Shown one piece after another: positions 1 to 5,014 of a DNA stretch of 6,297 nt. The notes beneath the pieces were generated by a model, which saw only the letters and a program-made list of their open reading frames with translations, was not told where the DNA came from and ran no database searches. Numbering within the stretch: the first letter of the stretch is position 1; the number at the start of each line of letters is the position of its first letter. A program made the translations under genes and the position numbers. Source of the DNA: Planctomycetota bacterium (GTDB lineage Bacteria > Planctomycetota > Phycisphaerae > Sedimentisphaerales > Anaerobacaceae); the NCBI GenBank assembly GCA_020344865.1, contig CP070830.1, positions 1,637,792 through 1,644,088 of the forward strand, given 5' to 3'.

Positions 1-138
1 CGGGGTGACGATGAATTTCCAGCCAGAGCGTCAATCCTCTTCGACCAGACCGCGGCCTCCCAACTGCTTCTCGACGCGCTCTGGGCCGCCGCCAACCTTG
101 CTATCAAGAAAGTGATAGAGGCGGCGGAGAATCTTTAA
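1..138 (+). CDS. C-terminal fragment of an unidentified protein
   Basis: Frame 1 is open from the first base to a TAA at 136-138 and gives 45 residues. The tail is rich in Ala and Leu (for example QLLLDALWAAANLAIKKVIE) and looks like an amphipathic C-terminal helix ending in AAENL. The third codon positions are often G or C, as in the genes downstream, which supports real coding. I do not recognise the family. It does not look like the end of a CO dehydrogenase catalytic subunit, which would have been the obvious neighbour for the CooC-like gene that follows. The 89-nt gap and the promoter after it suggest it belongs to a separate transcription unit, although read-through is possible because I see no terminator. 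Confidence 0.55.
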   Translation, partial: RGDDEFPARASILFDQTAASQLLLDALWAAANLAIKKVIEAAENL

Positions 139-155
139 GCTGCCCACGCGCTTTT

Positions 156-190
156 GATTGATAAAAAGGCAGCGCACGCTATAATCAATC
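156..190. repeat. Inverted repeat GATTGAT/ATCAATC framing the promoter
   Basis: GATTGAT at 156-162 and its exact reverse complement ATCAATC at 184-190 are separated by 21 nt. The left arm overlaps the -35 hexamer and the right arm overlaps the end of the -10 hexamer. The half-sites contain TTGAT/ATCAA, the sequence of an FNR-type half-site, but the spacing is far too wide for a classical FNR box, which uses 4 nt. It may bind a regulator that bridges the promoter, or it may be chance. Confidence 0.35.
158..185 (+). promoter_or_regulatory. Sigma70-type promoter of the cooC-fdh operon
   Basis: TTGATA at 158-163 (five of six matches to TTGACA) is followed, after a 16-nt spacer, by a perfect TATAAT at 180-185. 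The predicted transcription start is near 191-193, giving a 5' leader of about 36 nt before the ATG at 228. It is the best promoter-like pair I found in the window, and it lies in the only sizeable intergenic gap, directly before a run of closely spaced co-directional genes. The assignment rests on sequence match and position only. The host's housekeeping sigma factor is assumed to read the usual consensus. Confidence 0.7.
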
Positions 191-197
191 TCTGCAA

Positions 198-209
198 AAA
201 ACCGGTTTT
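198..209. promoter_or_regulatory. 12-bp perfect palindrome, possible operator
   Basis: AAAACCGGTTTT is a perfect palindrome with no loop. It would sit at about +6 to +17 relative to the predicted transcription start, ending just before the GGAGAG at 211-216 that probably serves as the cooC ribosome binding site. Having no loop, it is more plausible as a DNA site for a dimeric repressor than as an RNA hairpin. One such palindrome is expected by chance every 4 kb or so, so its position is the main argument for function. The regulator is unknown. Confidence 0.4.
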
Positions 210-227
210 CGGAGAGCTTAATTCAAA

Positions 228-1010
228 ATGGGTGTAAAAATAGCAATTGGCGGCAAGGGCGGCGTAGGTAAGACTACGGTCTGCGCAGTCTGGGCCCGCC
301 TGTTTGCCGAGGACGGTTTCGACGTGCTGGCCATCGACGCAGACCCCAACACCAACCTCGCTTTGGCCTTCGGGATAGATTCGTCCCAGACGGGTGAGCC
401 GCTTATAAAAATGAAGCAGCTTATCGCCGAACGCACCGGCACAACCGCCGATGCTGTGGGGGCCTACTTCAAGTTGAATCCCGAGGTCAGCGATTTACCC
501 GAGAAGTACCAGGTCAAACTCAACGGCGTAAAATTACTTGTTTTGGGCGGTATCACTCAGGCTGGAGCCGGCTGTGCCTGCCCCGAAGGAGCCTTCCTGA
601 AGGCTCTGCTTACCCATACCATTTTGCAAAGGCAGGAACTGGTTCTCGTGGACCTGGCGGCGGGCGTGGAGTTTATGGGCCGAGCCAGCATACAGGGAAT
701 CGACGCCCTCGTTGTTATCGCCGAGCCCGGCCGAAGAAGCATCGAGACCGCGAACAACATCGCAAAAATGGGCCAGCAGCTCGGAATAAAAACCGTCGCC
801 GCAATAGTAAATAAAATTACAGATGCAGCGCAGGCCGAAACGATAAAATCCCAGTTGACCATGCCTGTTTTGGCCAATATAAATTACATACCGGCAGTGC
901 AGGACGCGGATTTACGCAATAAACCTGCCTTTGAGGTCGGTGGTGAACTTGTAAATCAACTGCGACAGGCCAGGAATGAATTGACAAGTTTGATTGAACG
1001 CAAAGAATAA
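228..1010 (+). CDS. cooC: CooC-type CO dehydrogenase maturation ATPase
   Basis: This is a 260-residue cytoplasmic P-loop ATPase of the SIMIBI/MinD class. A deviant Walker A motif, GGKGGVGKTT, spans residues 8-17 with signature Lys10 and P-loop Lys15. IDADP at 36-40 is the switch I-type Asp motif, and VDLAAGVEFMGR at 141-152 is the Walker B/switch II region. GCACPE at 115-120 gives the Cys116-x-Cys118 pair typical of CooC, which in studied members binds metal (Ni or Zn) at the dimer interface. Family members use ATP to help insert nickel into the C-cluster of Ni-CO dehydrogenase; the related AcsF serves acetyl-CoA synthase. The length is normal for the family. The ATG start is supported by GGAGAG at 211-216, 11 nt upstream, which is slightly far. 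It is the first gene of the operon and ends 22 nt before fdhA. No CO dehydrogenase gene is in the window, so its client must be elsewhere or different. The family call is firm; the client protein is inferred. Confidence 0.9.
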   Translation: MGVKIAIGGKGGVGKTTVCAVWARLFAEDGFDVLAIDADPNTNLALAFGIDSSQTGEPLIKMKQLIAERTGTTADAVGAYFKLNPEVSDLPEKYQVKLNGVKLLVLGGITQAGAGCACPEGAFLKALLTHTILQRQELVLVDLAAGVEFMGRASIQGIDALVVIAEPGRRSIETANNIAKMGQQLGIKTVAAIVNKITDAAQAETIKSQLTMPVLANINYIPAVQDADLRNKPAFEVGGELVNQLRQARNELTSLIERKE

Positions 1011-1022
1011 CTCAGCAAAATC

Positions 1023-1027
1023 GAGGA
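1023..1027 (+). promoter_or_regulatory. Ribosome binding site fixing the fdhA start
   Basis: GAGGA lies 5 nt before the ATG at 1033. A longer in-frame reading from a TTG at 994 would overlap the end of cooC. It has no comparable site and would add 13 polar residues that the formate dehydrogenase family does not need before its N-terminal iron-sulfur motif. The ATG at 1033 is therefore preferred. Confidence 0.75.
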
Positions 1028-1032
1028 AGCTA

Positions 1033-3069
1033 ATGAATTTGAAATACGTACCAACGACGTGTCCATACTGCGGCACCGGCTGCGGATTTTACCTAAAAGT
1101 CAAAGATGGTGAACTGGCAGGTGTGGCCCCCAGCAAAACCCACCCCGTTTCGCAGGGCAGACTCTGCGTAAAAGGCACGACCGCCTGGGAAAGCGTGATA
1201 GCAGCCGACAGGATAAAAGAGCCTCTGATAAAAAAGAACGGCAAGTTCACCGAGGCCGGCTGGGACGAGGCCCTTGACCTGATAGCCGAAAAGTTCAGCA
1301 AACTTAAGAAAAAGTATGGCCCCGACAGCCTCGGCGTCTGGGGTTCGGCCCGCTGCACAAACGAGTTGAATTATCTCGCCCAAAAATTAGCACGCGCCGT
1401 CTTCGGCACGAACAATGTCGACCACTGCGCGAGAACCTGTCACTCGCCCACGGTGGCGGGGCTGGTGCGCTCATTCGGCTCCGGCGCGATGACCAACTCG
1501 ATTGATGAAATAAAAAACGCCGCCTGTGTATTCGCAATAGGCTCGAACACCCCTGAGGCGCACCCTTTGATTGGCTGGCGTGTCCGCGCCGCAAAAGATA
1601 AAGGCGCCAAGCTTATCGTCTGTGACCCGAGAAAAATAGATACAGCAAAGTACGCCGACATCCACATCCAGCATTATCCCGGAACCGACATCGCCCTGCT
1701 GAACTGCCTTATGAACACAATCATCTCGGAAGGTCTTGAGGATAAACAGTACGTCAAGACCCGAACGGAGGGTTTTGGGGAGCTTAAAAAGGTCGTGGCA
1801 AAATACACCCCCGAATACACGTCTCCCATAGTTGGCGTGGATGCCGACTTGATGGTCAAGGCGGCACGCCTCTATGCCAAAACGAAACCGGCTTCGACTC
1901 TTTACACGCTCGGCATAACCGAACACACCGTCGGCACCGAGAACGTAATGAGCGTAGCCAACCTCGCGATGTTGACGGGAAATGTCGGCGTCGAATCCGG
2001 CGGAGTAAACCCCCTTCGAGGCCAGAACAATGTCCAGGGTGCCTGTGATATGGCCGCCCTGCCGAACTATTACGTCGGCTACCAGAAAGTTGACGACCCC
2101 GCCATTCAGGAAAAATTCGAAAAGGCCTGGGGTACAAAACTAAGCCCCACGCCCGGCCTGACCACAACAGACCAGGTCATACAGGCCAAGGAAGGTAAAA
2201 TTAAGGGCCTCTACGTTATCGGTGAAGACCCGCTCACCAGCGACCCTAACATTTCAGAAGTCCGCGAGTCTCTGGAGAAGTTGGAATTTCTCGTCGTTCA
2301 CGAAATCTATATGTCACCCACCGCCGAAATGGCCGATGTCGTCCTGCCCGGAGCCAGTTTCGCGGAAAAGGACGGCACCTTCACCAATTCAGAGCGCAGG
2401 GTCCAGCTCATCAACAAGGCGATTGAACCTGTCGGCAACAGCAGACCTGACTGGCGGATAGTTTGTGACGTAGCCGCAAGGATGGGCTATCCGTTCAAGT
2501 ATAAAAGTACCGCTGAGGTTATGGACGAGATAGCCTCCCTGGCGCCGATTTACGGCGGAATCAGCCACGACAGGTGCCGCAAGGTTGGCCTGCAGTGGCC
2601 ATGTCTGGACAAAGACCACCCCGGAACAAAATATCTGCACAAAGGAAAGTTCACGCGCGGGCTTGGAAAGTTCCACGGCATCGAACACAGGCCCCCCGCC
2701 GAGGTCCCCGACGACCAGTATCCGTTCATACTCAGTACCGGCAGGATGAGGTTCCATTATAACGTCGGCACTATGAGCCGAAGGACGCACCTGCTCGACC
2801 GTGAGTTCCCATTTATGTTCGTCGAAGTCAACGAAAAGGATGGCCAAAAGCTCAGTATAAGGGACATGGACGACTGTAAGGTCTCAACCCGCAGAGGACA
2901 GTTAAAAGTCAAGGCGAGGGTCTCCGACAGGGTCAAGGAGGGCGTTATGTGGATGCCCTTCCACTACGTTGAGGCCCCCGCAAATCTGCTGACCAACGAT
3001 GCCTTCTGTCCCATAGCACGTACGGGCGAATACAAGGCCTGTGCGGCAAGACTCGAAAAAGTAAGTTAG
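1033..3069 (+). CDS. fdhA: Formate dehydrogenase catalytic subunit, cysteine type
   Basis: This 678-residue cytoplasmic Mo/W-bis-pterin oxidoreductase probably interconverts formate and CO2. The N-terminal [4Fe-4S] ligands are Cys10, Cys13, Cys17 and Cys45 (CPYCGTGC, then GRLCVKG). HCARTCHSP at 131-139 places Cys136 where E. coli FdhF has selenocysteine 140, followed by the catalytic His137. The codon at 1438-1440 is TGT, so no selenocysteine is used. VNPLRGQNNVQGACDM at 325-340 supplies Arg329, equivalent to FdhF Arg333. The Cys/His/Arg set separates it from nitrate reductases of the same superfamily. GEDP (397-400) and LPGASFAEKDGTFTN (438-452) are cofactor-domain motifs, and a molybdopterin-dinucleotide binding domain spans about 563-675. 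Size and single-cluster layout resemble FdhF and methanogen FdhA rather than the multi-cluster NAD-linked enzymes. There is no Tat signal. The gene has its own GAGGA site and ends 18 nt before the next gene. The metal (Mo or W) and the preferred direction cannot be read from the sequence. Confidence 0.92.
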   Translation: MNLKYVPTTCPYCGTGCGFYLKVKDGELAGVAPSKTHPVSQGRLCVKGTTAWESVIAADRIKEPLIKKNGKFTEAGWDEALDLIAEKFSKLKKKYGPDSLGVWGSARCTNELNYLAQKLARAVFGTNNVDHCARTCHSPTVAGLVRSFGSGAMTNSIDEIKNAACVFAIGSNTPEAHPLIGWRVRAAKDKGAKLIVCDPRKIDTAKYADIHIQHYPGTDIALLNCLMNTIISEGLEDKQYVKTRTEGFGELKKVVAKYTPEYTSPIVGVDADLMVKAARLYAKTKPASTLYTLGITEHTVGTENVMSVANLAMLTGNVGVESGGVNPLRGQNNVQGACDMAALPNYYVGYQKVDDPAIQEKFEKAWGTKLSPTPGLTTTDQVIQAKEGKIKGLYVIGEDPLTSDPNISEVRESLEKLEFLVVHEIYMSPTAEMADVVLPGASFAEKDGTFTNSERRVQLINKAIEPVGNSRPDWRIVCDVAARMGYPFKYKSTAEVMDEIASLAPIYGGISHDRCRKVGLQWPCLDKDHPGTKYLHKGKFTRGLGKFHGIEHRPPAEVPDDQYPFILSTGRMRFHYNVGTMSRRTHLLDREFPFMFVEVNEKDGQKLSIRDMDDCKVSTRRGQLKVKARVSDRVKEGVMWMPFHYVEAPANLLTNDAFCPIARTGEYKACAARLEKVS

Positions 3070-3087
3070 AAACGCGAGGAAAATGAT

Positions 3088-4131
3088 ATGTCCGTTACTT
3101 CAAAGATAGAAATCAAAAACGCCTCACTCACAAAAGACACTCTCTCTCGGCTCCTCAAGCAGTTATGCAAAGAAAAAAAACTAATAGCGCCGGTGCGCAA
3201 CGCTGACCTCGATGATGTCAATTTTCTCCCCGTTACCGACCCCGCTCAGATTTGCTGTGACTATGACAACACAACAACATCGCCGAAGGAGTTTTTCTTC
3301 CCGCAGTACGAATGCATGTTCACCTTCTCCGGCGCCTCTCACGACAGCATCGAAACCACCAATGACGGCGAAGAAATTGTCTTGTTCGGCGTCAGGGCCT
3401 GCGACGTCAAAGGCATCGAATTACTCGACAAATTTTACGAGCGCAACTTCGAGGACAACTACTACCTCTCCAAGAGACAAAAGTCTGTCTTCATCTCGGT
3501 CGCCTGTTCGGACCTCAACGACCAGTGCTTCTGCACATCCACCGAGACCGGACCGGTATTGCAGGAAGGCTTCGACATCCAGCTTCTAAGTTCGGACGAT
3601 GACTACGCGGTCCAAATCGGCTCTGAAAAGGGTCTCCAGCTTTTTGAAAAACACAAGGACCTCTTCGGTCCGCCTCTTGATGTCGATATAAACAAGCTGC
3701 TCGCACAAGCAAGGAAACAAAAGCCCAAATTCAATCTTCAAAAAGTGTATGAGAACCTCAAACAACAAAACGTCGACGAGGACCTCTGGGACGATATCGG
3801 CGATAGATGCCAGAGCTGCGGTCTTTGCCTGTTCGTGTGCCCGACCTGTTCCTGCTACTCCGTCAAAGACCAGACAACTCCCTCCGGCGAAAATCGCCGC
3901 AGCAGACAGTGGGACGCCTGCTATTTTTCGAGTATTACGAGAATGGCTGGCGGCAACAATCCCGTAAGAACCAGCGCCGAAATGGTCAAACGCAAGTACC
4001 AACATAAACTCGTCCAGCAGATAGACGAGTTTGGCACCAGCGGCTGTGTCGGCTGCGGACGCTGCACACTCGCGTGCGTCGGAAATGTAAACTGGCTTGA
4101 CAACATCATAAAAATCGAAAGGGCAGGCTAA
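3088..4131 (+). CDS. 4Fe-4S electron-transfer subunit, sulfhydrogenase-beta (HydB)/AsrA type
   Basis: This is a 347-residue soluble iron-sulfur protein. Two ferredoxin-type motifs lie at the C-terminal end: Cys241-x2-Cys244-x2-Cys247-x3-Cys251-Pro, and Cys320-x2-Cys323-x2-Cys326-x3-Cys330. The N-terminal part has the features of the HydB/AsrA family: FFFPQYECMFTF at 69-80, VLFGVRACDVKGIELLDKFY at 98-117, and SVACSDLNDQCFCTS at 137-151. Additional cysteines (105, 140, 147, 149, 254, 256, 278) could ligate a further cluster. In Pyrococcus sulfhydrogenase and in anaerobic sulfite reductase, this subunit relays electrons between the catalytic unit and the flavin subunit. Here it sits between fdhA and the flavin gene, so I infer a relay in a formate dehydrogenase complex. 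AGGA at 3077-3080 lies 7 nt before the ATG. The stop is one base before the next start, so the two are probably translationally coupled. Neither hydrogenase nor sulfite reductase catalytic genes are present. Confidence 0.88.
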   Translation: MSVTSKIEIKNASLTKDTLSRLLKQLCKEKKLIAPVRNADLDDVNFLPVTDPAQICCDYDNTTTSPKEFFFPQYECMFTFSGASHDSIETTNDGEEIVLFGVRACDVKGIELLDKFYERNFEDNYYLSKRQKSVFISVACSDLNDQCFCTSTETGPVLQEGFDIQLLSSDDDYAVQIGSEKGLQLFEKHKDLFGPPLDVDINKLLAQARKQKPKFNLQKVYENLKQQNVDEDLWDDIGDRCQSCGLCLFVCPTCSCYSVKDQTTPSGENRRSRQWDACYFSSITRMAGGNNPVRTSAEMVKRKYQHKLVQQIDEFGTSGCVGCGRCTLACVGNVNWLDNIIKIERAG

Positions 4132-4132
4132 A

Positions 4133-4972
4133 GTGTTCAATAGTAAGTTATTTATTCCCAGACCGGCAATCATAAAAAACGTAAAGAACCTGACGTACGA
4201 CACCAGGCTTTACAGGCTCGCCTTCAAAAACAAAAGCAAGGCTAGCAGCAGCACCGAAAATGACTACAGAACCGGACAATTCGTACAGGTCTCCGTCCTC
4301 GGTGCGGGCGAGGCACCCATTTCAATCTGTTCGAGCCCCTCGCAGAAAGGCTCTTTCGAGTTGTGCGTTCGCGATGTCGGTCTCGTTACCGGGGCGCTCG
4401 CAGGTTTGAAAAAGGGCGATGAGCTGGGGATAAGAGGCCCCTACGGAAACTCTTTCCCCATCGATGAGCTCCGGGGCCAAGACCTCATATTCATAGCCGG
4501 CGGCATAGGACTCGCGCCGCTAAGGTCCGCAATAAACTACGTCGTTGACAACAAAGATGACTACGGCCGGGTAACAATTCTATACGGTGCCAGAACAAAA
4601 GAAGACATCGTCTTTGCGTCCGAACTGGACGAATGGAGCCGGCAGAAGGCCTTTGATGTCTTTACCACCATCGATAAGCCCCAGGACGGTTGGTCAGGCA
4701 ACGTCGGTGTCGTAACCACCCTTATTGACAAAGTCAAGAATCAGTCGAACGTGAAAGCCTTCGTCTGCGGCCCGCCGATTATGATTCACTTCACAATAAA
4801 AGAGCTGCTGGACGCCGGCTGGGCAGAGCAGGATATAATCACCACACTCGAGCGACATATGAAGTGCGGAGTCGGCAAATGCGGCCATTGCTACATAGGC
4901 GGCAAATACGTCTGCACCGATGGGCCCGTCTTCACATACGCCCAGATAAATGAAATGGCAGTTGAAGTCTGA
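4133..4972 (+). CDS. FAD/NAD(P)-binding [2Fe-2S] subunit, sulfhydrogenase-gamma (HydG)/AsrB type
   Basis: This 279-residue protein of the ferredoxin-NADP reductase/dihydroorotate dehydrogenase electron-transfer family is the likely nicotinamide end of the complex. The flavin domain occupies about 10-112, with APISICSSP at 61-69 in the flavin-binding position and RGPYGNSFP at 101-109. The nucleotide domain has AGGIGLAPLRS at 122-132 and VCGPPIM at 211-217. The C-terminal [2Fe-2S] ligands are Cys245, Cys250, Cys253 and Cys261 (C-x4-C-x2-C-x7-C). The start codon is GTG, one base after the TAA of the preceding gene, which points to translational coupling; the AGG-like sequence upstream is weak. 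Translation ends in tandem stops, TGA then TAA. Whether NAD or NADP is preferred cannot be decided. The relatives HydG, AsrB and NfnA share this fold. With fdhA and the HydB-like gene next door, formate:NAD(P) (possibly also ferredoxin) transfer is the best inference. Confidence 0.9.
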   Translation: MFNSKLFIPRPAIIKNVKNLTYDTRLYRLAFKNKSKASSSTENDYRTGQFVQVSVLGAGEAPISICSSPSQKGSFELCVRDVGLVTGALAGLKKGDELGIRGPYGNSFPIDELRGQDLIFIAGGIGLAPLRSAINYVVDNKDDYGRVTILYGARTKEDIVFASELDEWSRQKAFDVFTTIDKPQDGWSGNVGVVTTLIDKVKNQSNVKAFVCGPPIMIHFTIKELLDAGWAEQDIITTLERHMKCGVGKCGHCYIGGKYVCTDGPVFTYAQINEMAVEV

Positions 4973-5014
4973 TAACAGCTGCCACGGCCATCCTAAATCA
5001 CAAAGGAGCAAAAA
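4973..5014 (+). promoter_or_regulatory. Short gap with strong Shine-Dalgarno before the GH20 gene
   Basis: The 42-nt gap begins with a second in-frame stop (TAA, 4973-4975) and contains AAGGAG at 5003-5008, 6 nt before the ATG at 5015. This is the strongest ribosome binding site in the window. No stem-loop with a T-run and no convincing -35/-10 pair is visible, so the hexosaminidase gene may be partly transcribed by read-through from the fdh operon. Confidence 0.6.

Noticed and set aside
139..157. Terminator for the upstream gene
   Set aside because: No GC-rich stem followed by a T-run is visible; the TTTT at 152-155 has no hairpin before it.
994..1032. Longer fdhA reading from a TTG at 994 overlapping the cooC end
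   Set aside because: The ATG at 1033 has a GAGGA site 5 nt upstream and starts right before the family's N-terminal cysteine motif. The TTG has no supporting site and the extra 13 residues look like non-coding translation.
1471..1926. 151-codon and other antisense open frames across fdhA
   Set aside because: They are shadows of a strongly supported gene with no recognisable domain or ribosome binding site.
3586..4203. 205-codon antisense open frame
   Set aside because: It lies opposite two genes with clear cysteine and nucleotide-binding motifs, has no family features of its own, and is explained by their codon bias.
3088..4972. Anaerobic sulfite reductase genes asrA and asrB
   Set aside because: The family resemblance is real, but no siroheme-type asrC is present and the adjacent catalytic gene is a formate dehydrogenase.
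1033..4972. Flavin-based electron-bifurcating formate dehydrogenase
   Set aside because: Only one flavin-binding subunit is visible and there is no NfnB-, HydB(NuoF)- or HylB-like second flavin subunit, so bifurcation is not supported from these genes alone.
4940..5014. Separate promoter for the GH20 gene
   Set aside because: TTGAAG at 4962-4967 and CTAAAT at 4993-4998 are 25 nt apart, too far for a normal promoter, and both are weak matches.
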